NCBI GenBank assembly: GCA_003427395.1
Contig: BFEA01000256.1
Span: 1,018,001-1,042,026 of the forward strand
DNA: 24,026 bases
Direction: 5' to 3'
From: Chara braunii
Lineage: Eukaryota > Streptophyta > Charophyceae > Charales > Characeae
Both the position numbers and the translations under genes were made by a program. The first letter of the stretch is position 1, and each line of letters opens with the position of its first letter. Below are positions 1 through 10,389 of this stretch, piece by piece. The notes below the pieces were generated by a model. It did not search any database, was not told the origin of the DNA, and saw only the letters and a program-made list of their open reading frames with translations.

Positions 1-58
<58 letters not shown>
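1..58. repeat. (AG)29 microsatellite at window edge
   Basis: An uninterrupted run of 29 AG dinucleotides opens the window. It is followed by pyrimidine-rich sequence. A (CT) run closes the window at the other end, so both boundaries look like assembly breaks in simple repeats. Confidence 0.98.
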
Positions 59-61
<3 letters not shown>

Positions 62-174
62 TCTTCTTCTTCTTCCTCCTCTGTTCCCTAATTGTACTCC
101 GACCCTCCATTGTCACTATCTTCTTCTTCTTCTCTTCTTCTTATTTCAGAGAGTGTGTGAGAGAGAGAGGGTCT
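59..174. repeat. TTC/CCT-rich low-complexity tract
   Basis: Repeated TTC and TTCTTCTTC blocks with CCTCCT, ending in a short GAGAGAGAGAG patch near 160-170. This is simple sequence with no coding signal. Confidence 0.7.
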
Positions 175-433
175 TCAGACAGTGATTATCTTGTCCCTAT
201 GAGCACCCGGGTTCTGATTCGACATTCTGAGAAGAACGGTTATTGGACATTTGACGGGGATATTATTTGTGGGTGAGCATTGAAGGTGATGTGTATCCAT
301 TGTGGGGCGGAGGGGTGAGGTTAGGTTGCAGGAGGTGGCGGGTGTGGGGAAATGGTCGTTTTTGGGCTGGAACGACTCATGGTATGGTGGTTGCAAGGGG
401 TATGTTGTAAGGGTGCGTGTACGGTACGATGGT
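175..433. other. Unassigned host flank left of the retrotransposon
   Basis: No gene is recognised. On the minus strand a reading frame rich in Thr, Pro, Ser and His runs through here. It becomes continuous with the minus-strand frame at 9676-9995 if the retrotransposon and one copy of its target duplication are removed. The composition does not resemble a known domain, so this is kept as unassigned flank. Confidence 0.5.
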
Positions 434-438
434 CATAT
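434..438. repeat. Target site duplication, left copy (CATAT)
   Basis: CATAT directly precedes the outer end of the left LTR and is repeated directly after the right LTR at 9671-9675. Five-base duplications are typical of Ty3/gypsy integration. The left LTR seems to have lost one base of its terminal TG/CA (it reads C where the right LTR reads TG), which fixes the boundary at 438/439. Confidence 0.8.
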
Positions 439-1687
439 CTTATGAACCTGGTTGCTTCTTGTCAAATGACCAACACTCATTCACATACTTCCAGGTACCA
501 ATGCCCATACATACACAGAAGGAAGGGAAGAGGATTGAGTATCACACCACACGGGGAGAGAGAAACACAGTGGAAGACTTAACCATGCGATATGACAGAG
601 TACACTGAAAGTGCAATTCGCTCCACACAATCCTCACAACCAGTCACAAAGAAAAGCCGAGTAGATCACATCTAGAAAACAATGAAGCAAAGATAGTTCA
701 CACACAGTTTCATTACTCTTTATTAAACTTAGAGTTTCGTATTGCTAGAATAGCCTTAGAACCATGGTGCACTGCTAAAATATGAGCAGCGCTTCTTCCC
801 CGACTCTGAATAACCGCTATCACTACCCCTGAGTCCCTGAAACAACCAGTGCCACCCAGATACTGCCTCCAGCAGGGAAGCACCACCTTGAAACAGGCTT
901 CTGTGGCCAAACGCCTCTCAAAGGATGAAGAAGAAAATCAGCGCCACAGGCTCTGATGATGATGAAGTGCCATAAGGTCTCTCTGACGAAGATCTTCCGC
1001 AGCGCCACCTCTCTTGACAAAGATGGTCTCTAAGGATACAAGTTGCAGCTATGGCTGCAGTGTCACTACCCTGGAACCCTACTCCTGAGAAGGGTTCAAC
1101 AGGGCACCAACTTCTCCTGCTCCCAACGTACTTCAGATAGCCCATACCTTTGGGCAGCCCCGCGTAAGGTCCCAGCTATGGCCGACGCTTCGAGGTTCTG
1201 GCTATGTTTGTCTCCTCCAACGCTGAAGTTGTTACCACGCCAGTTCACGCCTCGCGCAGCCGTGATATACACGGTACCAACTACCAAAAGCCCTAAACAA
1301 ACTTCTACAATCTATTAATAGAACTACTCTAGCCTAGACTCGACCTAGACCAGACTGACTGGACCGACCGGTACCGTATCCGTTTTGGCCTCCAGGGCCT
1401 CTCCCTACCCGGCTATAGGATATAGGACCAATCTAACAGCATAGGCCCGTAGGCCCTTCTGTCCTACTGGTAGCCCGGGTCTGCTATTTGCAGTTAGGGT
1501 AGCTGTAGGAAATTCAAGTTAGTACGGGCCTGAAATTTTCCCGAATTTACAGATATGTCCCTCACGAATTTTCCCCATAGGCAGATATCTCGGTTAGCCC
1601 TTACCCAAACAAATTGTGAATCTAACCTACCTATGTTACAGCCTCGGGTCGACGGGTAGCAGGCTGCAGAATCAGCAAGTCATTGCA
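439..1687 (-). repeat. 3' LTR of the Ty3/gypsy element
   Basis: About 1249 bp, aligned end to end with 8423-9670. In element orientation it begins TGCAATGACTTG and ends near GTTCATAA. It has a ~20-bp deletion near 1160 relative to the other LTR, where the right copy has an extra stretch around 9145-9165, and other small indels around 1530-1580 and 1650. The terminal CA/TG at the outer edge has decayed. Confidence 0.93.
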
Positions 1688-1702
1688 GACCTACCCTTGC
1701 CC
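1688..1702 (-). promoter_or_regulatory. Polypurine tract candidate
   Basis: Directly internal to the 3' LTR, the minus strand reads GGGCAAGGGTAGGTC just before the LTR TG. It is purine-rich in the position expected for the primer of plus-strand DNA synthesis, though interrupted by pyrimidines. Confidence 0.5.
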
Positions 1703-1720
1703 GGAGCGAGGACCTCCGAG

Positions 1721-2122
1721 CTAGGAGTGTAGGCGTGCAGAGCATCTAGGGTACTGTCCCCTCTTGGCTGCCTCATACTTGAGGACAACGGACTTTGCTG
1801 TCTTGAGGAGTTCCTTGCGTGTAAACCAGCAATCCTCAATGTGAGGCTGGCATAGGAACTTCACAAGATATTGCATGTATGGGCCTGTGCCCATCTCATC
1901 CTCAATCGATTCCACTTCATACCCCTTGCTAGGGATAGGGGGACCGAATTGAGGGGGTCTGTCCGAAAATGCATCAACTGGGGTAAAAGGGAACAACTTG
2001 GATGCATGGAAGACCAAATAGGTTTGAAGATGTAGAGGGACGTCACTTGTGTATGACAGTTCGAAAGGATCAACTCTGACTGTATCTAAAACCTGCCATG
2101 GACCCATGTATCGCGGCAACAA
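1721..2122 (-). pseudogene. pol: Integrase C-terminus with chromodomain (pol 3' end)
   Basis: This 133-residue open segment begins LPRYMGPWQVLDTV, the end-of-integrase motif of chromoviruses (usually LPxxxGPF/Y), and runs through a FHASKLFPF segment, the usual 'FHVS.L..Y' position. It ends in a chromodomain: YEVESIEDEM, then YLVKFLCQPHIEDCWFT, then a final helix ending VVLKYEAAK. The second aromatic-cage position carries W in DCWFT as expected. The stop at 1721 is the probable natural end of pol, 34 bp from the LTR. Upstream the frame is separated from the integrase core by a stop and frame changes near 2125-2260, so it is a fragment of a broken polyprotein. Confidence 0.85.
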
Positions 2123-3100
2123 CTTAGGTGAAATATCCTCCTAACGTGATAGCCCAGAATTGAGCACCCAAACCCAGTCACCTGTGCGAATAGTAGAAGG
2201 ACGGCGGTGCCGGCTAGCCTGCTGAATCATAGTCTTTTGGGCTTTGAGAATGTTGACACTAGCTCGTTCCATATCCACACAATAACGCCTGGTGAAACTC
2301 TGTGGTTCCAGGTGTCAGTGTAAGGGTAGCCTTGTCGATGATGTCATCGAGAGGTTGCCAAGGTTCACGGCCCCAGTGTAACCTGTAGGGTGTGAAACCA
2401 GTGGAGGAGTTGATAATCGTGTTGTACACCAACTGTGCACGACTCAAATGCAGATCCTAATCCTGCTGATTTGGGCCGATCACATGACGCAACAACTGAA
2501 ATAAAATTTGGTTCATCACTTTTGCGTGTCCATTGGCTTCACGATGACGATCATATGTCATATCCAGCGTGAATGAAGGTAATTCTTACAATAGGACTGC
2601 CATTCATGGCTGCAAAATCGGGGATCTTGATCACCGACAATGGAGGTGGGTGGTCCATGGTGCGTGACTGACCTGTCAGCAAATGCCACTAGAACGATAG
2701 GGACTCTATAACTTTTTTTGGCAAAGGGATGAATTCTACATACTTAGAGAACTTGTCCACGCAAACCATAACCTGACGCATACCACGAGGAGTGGTCCTA
2801 CCAAGATCAGTAAGATCAATAGACACTGATTGTGCAGGTGCCTCAGGGATGGGAAGTGGTTTGAGTAGGCCAAAGGGAGGTCTGTGTACGACCTTGTTCC
2901 CTTGGCATAGCTCACAAGTTTCAACATAGTGCAACATGTCACTCCTCATCTCTTTCCAGAAGAACCTCTGCGACAGGGCCGCATACGATTTGAGGGCTCC
3001 AAAATGACCACGAGCATCATTACACTCTGACATAAAGAGTGTTTTCAGTTTGCGATCCAGAGGAATGCACAAACATTCCTCACCTCTACTGCAAGTGTAC
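2123..3100 (-). pseudogene. pol: Retrotransposon integrase, broken
   Basis: The N-terminal zinc-binding region lies at about 2900-3025. It shows GHFG, then CELC about 30 residues later, but the first zinc-binding His is replaced by Asn (NDARGHFG). The first catalytic Asp is in SIDLTDLG near 2817. The frame breaks at 2689. The second catalytic Asp region is recognisable at 2615-2635 as GDQDPRF in another frame. The block that should carry the catalytic Glu lies at 2517-2540 and reads GHAKV where family members have the TERVN type, so the Glu appears to be Lys. An in-frame stop sits near 2455, and the STGFTPY motif follows at about 2400. Known role of the family: inserting element cDNA into the genome. 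This copy cannot be active. Confidence 0.88.
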
Positions 3101-3269
3101 AACAAATATGAAACCAGGGTGTTTCCTGGTTCAGAGGCAGGATTGACGTGTAGGTTCCTCACAATAGGCCCAAAAATCGGGTCCTGGGGCAGCAGTTGGG
3201 CGATGGTCCGACAAGTCTTTTCTCCAAAGGAGTAAGTAAAGGAGATCAGAAAGAGAGTGTCAGGCCTAC

Positions 3270-3646
3270 GAGAGAGGGCATCTGCCACTCGATTGTAGCA
3301 ACCCTTCTTGTGCTTCAGTTCAAAGTCAAACAAGTCAATGAACTTAATGTAGCGGGCAAGCTTGTCATTCAACTCTCCCTGAGACTTCATCCACTGAAGG
3401 GTGGAGTGATCTGAAAAGATCTGAAGTGCCTGCCCAGGAGAAAGTGTTTCCAATGCTTGAGCGCTGACACAAGGGCATGAAGCTCTTTCTCATATGTGGA
3501 ATCCTGCAACTTCTTGGCTTTGATCTTCTTGCTCATGTACTGAATAGGCTGCTGACCATTCCCACTATCCTACTGAAGTACCGCCCCTACACCATGGTAA
3601 CAAGCATCAATGGTTAGCACACAAGGCAAAGTAGGGTTATGTAACT
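3270..3646 (-). pseudogene. pol: RNase H domain, frameshifted
   Basis: Ty3-type RNase H removes the RNA strand of the RNA/DNA hybrid during reverse transcription. Pieces in order on the minus strand are a TIDACYHGVGAVL block near 3580-3620 (first acidic residue), an EKELHALV block near 3480 (Glu), FSDHSTLQWM near 3400 (Asp), and VADALSR near 3275 (last Asp and the usual domain end). A stop follows the first block near 3570 and the frame shifts near 3455. The domain runs directly into a spacer and then integrase. Confidence 0.85.
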
Positions 3647-4617
3647 TTAGTACAGGCGACGAATCAAGGCCTCCTTGAGAGGTGTGAAGGCCTCCTGATA
3701 GTCTGACGTCCAAAGAAAGGGAGTGTCTTTCTTTGTGAGGTCAGTCAGGGTTGCTACAATAGATGAAAAGTTATGAATGAACATCCTATAGTAAGATGCA
3801 AAACCCAAGAAAGACCGAACATCACAAACTGTTAAAGGCTTCGGCCAGTCCTGAACAGCAGCAACTTTCGTTGCCTCAGGAGCCAACCCCTCTCCAGAGA
3901 TGACATGGCCCAGATAGACAACAGAGTTCACTCCAAAAAAGGATTTCTCTCTGTTGATCTTGTACTGGTTGTCATTAAAGGCCTGGAGGACAAGAGCCAG
4001 ACGTTGTGCATGCTCCTGGACAGTATGACTGAATATCAGGATGTCATCCGAATAGACAACTACAAACTTGTCCAGGTAAGGCCTGAGGATGCGGTGCATC
4101 TCTGTCTGGAAGGTGCCAGGGGCATTCCAAAGACCGAATGGCATAACCAAGTACTCATATGCACTATACTTGGCTTTGAATGTTGTCTTGTGAACATCAC
4201 CTTCAACCATCTCAATTTGGTGGTAGTCAGATTTGAGATCGATCTTGCTAAAAATATTGCAGCCCTGCACCATATCCAATAGATCATCGATCTGAGGAAG
4301 GGGCTCTGTAGACTTCCTCGTGACCTTGTTGAGTCCCCTGTAGTCCACAAACATTATGAAAAGAGAACCGGTGCCCCAATTTCAGATGTGCTAGGATGTA
4401 TCCATCCCTTGCTGATTAGGGTCTCTAACTGTTTCCTGAGCTCATAAAGTTCAGCAGGGGACATCCTATAGACTCGGCCCTTGGGAGGGACCGCGCCAGG
4501 CAGGAGCTCGATCTTATGCTTGGTCTGCCTATGGACAAGTCCAGTAGGCTCCTGCATAAGGCCTGAGAACCGGTCAACCACTTGCTGAATTTGAGAGGAA
4601 CAGGGAGCAGTCGCCAC
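3647..4617 (-). pseudogene. pol: Reverse transcriptase, broken at the fingers
   Basis: The N-terminal part (4354-4617) carries the usual HKIELLPGA and GWIHPSTSEIGAPVLF blocks. It then meets a stop and a frameshift at about 4354, with loss of the lysine-rich KKKDG-type motif expected there. The second part (3647-4354, 235 residues) opens with FVDYRGLN, then SKIDLKSDYHQI (catalytic Asp), YEYLVMPFGLWNAPGTFQ, and the catalytic YSDDILIF at residues 101-108. The Val usual before DD in this family is Ser. LGHVIS and FLGFASYYRMF complete the thumb/connection. The polymerase motifs are well preserved but the reading frame is not. Confidence 0.93.
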
Positions 4618-4896
4618 ATGAGTCTGTTTAACATAAGCTACAATCAGACATGTGTGGTCAATCTGGCGTGAGAGCTGAAAGAACTCATGTGCTCACATAC
4701 AATAACAACTGCTGACTGGATGATACTCATCAACGAGCATACAAGGGCGATGTTCCCCCCGCATGTCGGGCAACTCAACCCTAGAGATCCGCCAGTCGAT
4801 CCTAGGGTTGGTGGCCGTAAGCCACTGTAGGGAGAAAACAAGGTCAAAGGGTACATTGGGGAACACAGAGAAATTCAGGCGTTGCCTGATTTCTCC
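4618..4896 (-). pseudogene. pol: Protease-RT linker, frameshifted
   Basis: The minus strand shows a PFDLV-type segment and a NPRIDW-type segment that normally follow the protease in Ty3/gypsy polyproteins. They are spread over different frames and interrupted by a stop near 4690. This is the link between the protease fragment and the RT start. Confidence 0.65.
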
Positions 4897-5349
4897 CTAC
4901 CTGTCAAAGACTACTGGTAAACCTTTGACAATAGTAGTGATCCGGACTGTAGATAAGTCTCCTATGTGAATCTCAATCGATTGTCGCAGCTTTACCAGTC
5001 TTTGGTCCAAGTGCAACCTGATGACTGTCTTGGGAGACATAAAGTTGTGAGTAGCCCCACAATCCAAGAGCCCTTTGAACCTTGCTCCCAGGATGGAGGG
5101 TCGAAGCAGGATGAGATCCGACCTATGCTTTTCCTTCTCCTGCTGAGACAAGATAAAATCAGCAAGGACCTGTGATTCATCCTCCTCCCACGTCTCATCC
5201 AGATCAGTGTCCTCATAAGTGAAGGACCCTGATGCTGCAACTCCAAGAAAATAATCAGTAAGAGATAGTGAAGATTCAACTTCATCAAAAGAGGAATCAA
5301 CACTGGTGGAAGGAGCGGCTGATTCCACCTCTCTCCACTCTAGTTCCAC
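4897..5349 (-). pseudogene. pol: Retroviral-type aspartic protease region
   Basis: A 150-residue segment with an acidic low-complexity N-terminal half and then the catalytic motif LLDCGATHNF, with Asp at residue 96. Most relatives have DSG at this site. Here the middle residue is Cys, a change seen in some decayed copies; the Asp itself is kept. The family cleaves the Gag-Pol polyprotein as a homodimer. It follows the Gag zinc knuckle by about 60 bp, consistent with a fused Gag-Pol frame. The C-terminal part ends in PVVFDR before a frameshift. Confidence 0.85.
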
Positions 5350-5371
5350 TTCTCTTTACTCTAGTTTTTTG

Positions 5372-6915
5372 AACTAGAGCCTGAGGGCCTGCGAGGCATG
5401 CTGGGACAATCCTTGAGAAAGTGATCACCTTCGCACGCCAGACAGACTCCTTTGTCCTTCCTCTATCACCATACTCCCTCATGGATCCTGAGTGCATGCC
5501 AGGGGAAGGTGGAAGCATCAAGGGGGTCAAATGGCCAATGGGCGTCTCGTGGTAATGGAACTCTCTGGGCCACAGGGGAAGAGGCACGTCCTTTCCCTTT
5601 CCCCTTGCTGCTGGTTGATGCTCTTTGAGCAAGGGCTTTACCTTTTGTCAAACCCATCAGAGCATCAACCAGGGCAAGAACGGCTGGATCTGCAGCAGAG
5701 GATGAGGTAGTCCTAGATGGAGGGGTCCCACTTTGAGATGCTGCCTCATCTCTTCTGAACTAGAAGCTGCAGCAAAGAGAGCACCCTTCCTCCTTCTTCG
5801 CCCCTTTGAGGAGGGTCTTTTCCTTCCTTCAGAAGGTGCTTCCTGGACATGGAGTTTGGACTCCAAATTCATGGCTTCTCTGCGAAAGGACCGCCAATCC
5901 TTATGGCCTTGAGAGAATAATGCAAGCTGGTATTCTCCAGGCACTGCTCTCAAGAAATGAATGAGCCGATCTTGCTCACTCATCTGTAACCCAGGAGTCG
6001 ATGTCAGACTCTCAAAGGTTGAGTACAGTTTGGACAGGGAGCCATCCCATTTTTTCTAGCCCAGGCGGACAATTTTGTCTGCTGCCTTCCTGACCTGCTC
6101 CTCGTCTACAAACCGGTTATTCAGAGCCTGCAGAAAACCAGACACCCCCAGTCTTTGCGCCCATTCAGACATCTCCAGTCCTTGCTTGCTGGAAGTGGAG
6201 GTGCCCCATTTCAATGCAGTCCTCTCCAAGCGAGCAAGGATGGCACTCACCTTCACATCCTCGTCACATTTGAACCCACTCAGGTAGGTTCTCTGTGTAG
6301 TGACCCAATCTGAGACATCCACCTTCGGGTCCTCACCTGAGAACAAGGGTGGAGGGTTCAGCTTGGGCCGCTACAACTCAAATGGACCTGAGGGCTATGA
6401 GGCGGCTGTTGACCTGGGCGTAGAGGCTAGAGATGGTGGTCTGGATTGTGGGGGTTGATGGGGGTCCGTCTTGGGACTCCCGGGAGGTGCAAGAATGATC
6501 AGGGTGGAAGGGATCTTAAGATGTGTGAAGAGATGATCCAGTTTGCAGGAGATGTCATCCAACTTTTTAGAAAGCGCTGAGTGACTATCCTCCAGAGTCC
6601 AAACTGATAATCCTCGCATCCTAGTCAATAAAGTAGAACCGGTGGATATCATCCTGCAAAAGGATGAATTATGCCATTACTGTACTGACTGGAAGATCCA
6701 CTCACCCTGATCTTCTCAATGTCTGTCACGAGAAGCTTTCGTCTAGCCTCCTTCTGATCTGCCTCTTCTCTGTGCCTCTTCTCTACCTTCAGAGCCTCAA
6801 CTTCTGCTGCTTGATTTCAAAGTTTTTCCTCCTTAGCAAGCAGTTCAGCCTCCAAAGGGGAGAGAGGGAGCTGAGGCTTCTTCTGAGAAGCTTCGCCCTT
6901 CTCAGTGTCAGACAT
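5372..6915 (-). pseudogene. gag: Gag, multiply frameshifted, with zinc knuckle
   Basis: The likely start is the ATG at 6915 (MSDTEKGEASQKK), 1.5 kb inside the PBS. The frame shifts near 6817. It continues as a coiled-coil-like stretch at 6395-6652 (LEDSHSALSKKLDDI) and as a retrotransposon Gag domain at 6056-6346 (FSGEDPKVDVSDWV and WAQRLG), with further Gag at 5657-5983 (IHFLRAVPGEYQ) and a Lys/Arg-rich stretch. A single CCHC zinc knuckle is encoded at 5406-5444 (CLACEGDHFLKDC). Its spacing is C-x2-C-x3-H-x4-C, one residue shorter than the canonical knuckle, so one codon has probably been lost. Gag forms the cytoplasmic particle that packages element RNA. At least four breaks make this copy non-coding. 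Confidence 0.85.
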
Positions 6916-8402
6916 TTTGACAAACCCACAAAACAGATAAAATAAAATAAAACAAGAAACCGAGAAGGAAGTAAACAGGAATTGAGTTTTCTCTTCACTA
7001 CTCGCCCAATTACTGTCACCTGACTGGAAAAGAAGTTGGTTAAAAGAAGCAGGCAAGCGCTCAGTCTCTGCAGACCGCTTGAGGATCAGGGGTCAATTTA
7101 GAGCAACCTCGACAAAAATCCATTTCACGATTTTCCATTCACTGCTTGGACACATCAATTGAGTGTAATTACTTCAAATCCTGCATTAATAACTTACAGG
7201 ATGCAATCTTGGACTGATTAGTGGTAGATAGTAATTAGACAGAGTGACAATTAATGACTGACAGGTATCTACAGATAACCAGGATGTAATGATTTACTAC
7301 GTATATAATTTTTAGACCTACCCTACTCACCCTACCACTGGATGACCCTGTATGCCATGCCCAGGGTATGGCGAAGTACAAATTTCACTATAACTGACTC
7401 AAAACATCAAATCTGATAGTGGGATTTCATACGCAGACTAAACACCGAATTGCGATTTACCAGGGATGGACAAAACTGAATTCTGACGGACAGAACCAAA
7501 GTCATGACAAACCCTAGCCTGGCCAAGCTTCAACTATGGCAGCGCATAATTCAAATTTCCGTTATCACTGACAGCATAACCCTGAACAATCCAATTCACA
7601 GTACAGTATGAATTGCAACACTGTAAAGCAGTCAGAGATGAAAGTTGAGTCAGAGAGAGGGTCAAACAGGGTTAGTAGGAGTCAAAGAAGATAAGTAGGA
7701 AAAATTGGCTATGACTGTCTCACAGTTAGAATTTCAATTTTCAACTGTCTACAAACTGACATGCCAAATTTCTCTAATCTAAAAATAGCCCCAGAATCGC
7801 CACACAGAGTAGAGTAAGGAACACACTTACTTTAGGGACTTCATTGAAGGGGAAGGGTGAAACTCTGGCTATAGCTGTCTCCTGAGACCCATCGCTCCAG
7901 TTTCTTCTTTTGCCTATTCCCACTGTTCCCACATACAAAATCTTCTGAAACTTGGTGATCATGTAGATCTCCCTATTGCGGTTCACCCCAAACTGACAGA
8001 TTCGGTGAAACTAGACTCCCAGATGCCAATCACTGAGAACCTCAATGCAGCGCTGCTCCAACCTGTACTGCGCTGCCTGAGAATTGGGGATCCTGACCCA
8101 ATCCCAAAATCACAACACTTTGGGGGTCACCTCCTTGCAAATTGTCGGTTCCAGATGAATCGCCAGGCTAAATTTAGCCTCCTCAGAGCCTCCTAGGTCT
8201 CTGAGTATCAATCACCACTCGCTACTATGCAACCCTGAGCAGAAGTGCATCACCCTCTGTCCAATAGTTCTCGCCACACACTTGCCATCACCACCCTCAC
8301 TGTCGCCAATACAGAAGATGAGAAACCGCCATAAGATTCAACTCCAGAGCCTCGCCAGATGATGGTAGTTGCTCCAACTCATCAGTACTCCACTGACCGG
8401 AT
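6916..8402 (-). other. Long 5' leader of the retrotransposon
   Basis: About 1.5 kb between the PBS and the Gag start with no recognisable protein motif. Short open frames here are not supported. A leader of this size would hold packaging signals, but none can be identified from sequence alone. Confidence 0.6.
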
Positions 8403-8420
8403 CCAATTGCTCTTATACCA
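8403..8420 (-). promoter_or_regulatory. Primer-binding site, initiator tRNA(Met) type
   Basis: Two bases inside the 5' LTR the minus strand reads TGGTATAAGAGCAATTGG. Its first 12 bases match the common plant PBS TGGTATCAGAGC with one change. Reverse transcription of the element would start here. Confidence 0.85.
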
Positions 8421-8422
8421 AC

Positions 8423-9670
8423 TGTTATGAACCTGGTTGCTTGTTGTCAGATGACCAACACAAACTCACATAGACTTCCAAGTATGCCCATACATACACA
8501 GAAGGAAGGGGAGAGAATGGGAGTATCACACTGCACAGGGAGAGAGAAACACAATGGAAGACTTAACCATGCGATATGACAGAGTACATTGAAAGCGCAA
8601 ATCGCTCCACACAATCCTCACAACCAATCACAAAGGAAAACCTAGTAGATCACATCCAGAAAACAATGAAGCAAAGATAGTTCACACACAGTTTCACCAC
8701 TGTTTATTAAACTCGGAGTTTCGTATTGCCAGAATAGCCTCAGAACCATGGTGCGCTGCTCAGAAAGGAGCAGCGCTTCTTCCACAACTCTGAATAACTG
8801 CTATCACTACCCCTGAGTCCCTGAAACAACCAGCGTCACCCAGATATTGCCTCCATCAGGGAAGCGCCACCCTGAAATAGACCTTTGAAAGCGCCTCTCA
8901 AAGGATGAAGAAGAAGACCAGCGCCGCAAGCTCTGATGATGATGAAGTGCCAGAAGGTCCCTCTGATGAAGATCTTCAGCAACGCCACCTCTCCTAACAA
9001 AGATGATCTTTGAGGATACAAGCTGCAGCTATGGCTGCAGCGTCGCTACCATGGAACCTTACTCCTGAGGAGGGTTCAGCAGGGCACCAACTTCTCCTGC
9101 TCCCAGCAGACTTCAGATAGCCCATACCTCTGGGCAGCCCCGCATGCTGTCAGAGAACAGCGAAGGTCCCAGCTATGGCCGACGCTTCAGGGGTCTGGCT
9201 ATGTTTGTCTCCTCCAACGCTGAAGTTGTTACCACGCCGGTTCATGCGTCGGGCAGACGCAATGTACACAGTACCAACTGCCAAAATCCCTGAACAAATT
9301 TCTACAATCTATTAATAGAACTACTCTAGCCTAGACTCGACCTAGACTGGACTGACTGGACTGACCGGTACCGTATCCGTTTTGGCCTCCAGGGCCTCTC
9401 CCTACCTGGCTATAGGCTATAGGACCAGTCTAACAGCATTGGCCCGTAGGCCCTTCTGTCCCAGTGGTAGCCCGGGTCTGCTATTTGCAGTTAGGGTAGC
9501 TGTAGGAAATTCAAGTTAGTGAGGGCCTGGAATTTTTTTACAGATATGTCCCTCATGAAAATTCCCCACAGGCAGATCTCTCGGTTAGCCCTTACCCAAA
9601 CAAATTTGTGAATCTAACCTACCTATGTTACAGCCTCGGTCGCAGGCTGCAGAATCAGCAAGTCATTGCA
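8423..9670 (-). repeat. 5' LTR of the Ty3/gypsy element
   Basis: About 1248 bp, colinear with 439-1687. In element orientation it starts TGCAATGACTTG and ends GGTTCATAACA, so it keeps the canonical TG and CA ends. It would carry the element promoter. No clear TATA box was assigned. Confidence 0.94.
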
Positions 9671-9675
9671 CATAT
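9671..9675. repeat. Target site duplication, right copy (CATAT)
   Basis: CATAT immediately after the right LTR, identical to 434-438. Confidence 0.8.
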
Positions 9676-10206
9676 GCCATGATGGCAAGGGGTGTGGTGG
9701 TATAGTAGGGGCGATATGCAGTGGCTGTAGTAGAGATGGATGCTAGGGGAGTGGGCGGCAGTGGCTGCAGAGCTCCGAATGTCCGAGCGCCAGTACTCCT
9801 TGATGAATATGAATGAACAGTAGTGGTCAAATGGACTTGAGGCTTAATGACAACTGGAGAGTGAGATGCTCCTCGGAAAAGAAAGAACACAACTTTGACC
9901 TCTGACACGCAAAGGACACCATAAGATGCAAAACCACGAAGAATGGAGAAAAAGGAAGCAAGACCTGAAAGCACAGACTGACCTGATAATTTCACCTTAT
10001 ATTTATCAGGACTTTCCGGCTAATATGGGTGGACCCAAGGAAAAGAATCCTGAACTGGACCACCAGAACAATATTATCTGGACCCCACGAATAGATAGGA
10101 GCTTTTCTCAAATACAAGTCGGCCCGCCGCAGGCTACGCCTGAGTCACACCTCTGTCTGCCCCCTGTCTCTTGCCAAGCCTCACGAAGCAGAGAGTGCAA
10201 GTACAA

Positions 10207-10209
<3 letters not shown>
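9676..10209. other. Unassigned host flank right of the retrotransposon
   Basis: Before the insertion this stretch was joined to 1-433. Open frames exist on both strands, but they run into simple repeats and carry no recognisable motif. Confidence 0.5.

Positions 10210-10283
<74 letters not shown>
10210..10283. repeat. (CT)37 microsatellite
   Basis: An uninterrupted CT run of about 74 bp followed by a short CA run at 10288-10298. The Arg-Glu or Ser-Leu repeat frames it generates are artefacts. Confidence 0.97.
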
Positions 10284-10285
<2 letters not shown>

Positions 10286-10389
10286 AAAACACACACACAT
10301 ATGCACAGATACTTCGTTCCTCAGTTCCTTTTTTTTATGTTTTCCCTTTGTCCTCTTCGCTTGTCCGTAAGGCCTTTTGTTTTGAAAAT

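Larger units (their letters stand above)
439..9670 (-). mobile_element. Ty3/gypsy chromodomain-type LTR retrotransposon, complete but inactive
   Basis: A 9.2 kb element on the minus strand with LTRs at 8423-9670 (5') and 439-1687 (3'), a 2-nt spacer and a PBS matching initiator tRNA(Met), then gag with a zinc knuckle, aspartic protease, reverse transcriptase, RNase H, integrase and a C-terminal chromodomain. Protease-RT-RNaseH-integrase-chromodomain order is diagnostic of chromovirus-type Ty3/gypsy elements, whose chromodomain is thought to guide integration to chromatin. A perfect 5-bp target duplication (CATAT) flanks it. Every coding domain carries frameshifts, stops or lost key residues, and the LTRs differ from each other by roughly a tenth by eye with several indels, so this is an old insertion. 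It could be mobilised only in trans, if at all. The closest lineage cannot be named without a search. Confidence 0.95.

Noticed and set aside
2619-2645. Plus-strand ILITDNGG resembling an integrase catalytic motif, opposite to the element's orientation
   Set aside because: The minus strand at the same bases encodes GDQDPRF, the expected second-Asp integrase motif in the right order, so the plus-strand reading is a coincidence.
8933-8990. CTGATGATGATGAAG and CTGATGAAGATCTTC in the LTR as hammerhead ribozyme cores
   Set aside because: No GAAA strand or matching three-stem arrangement could be found around them.
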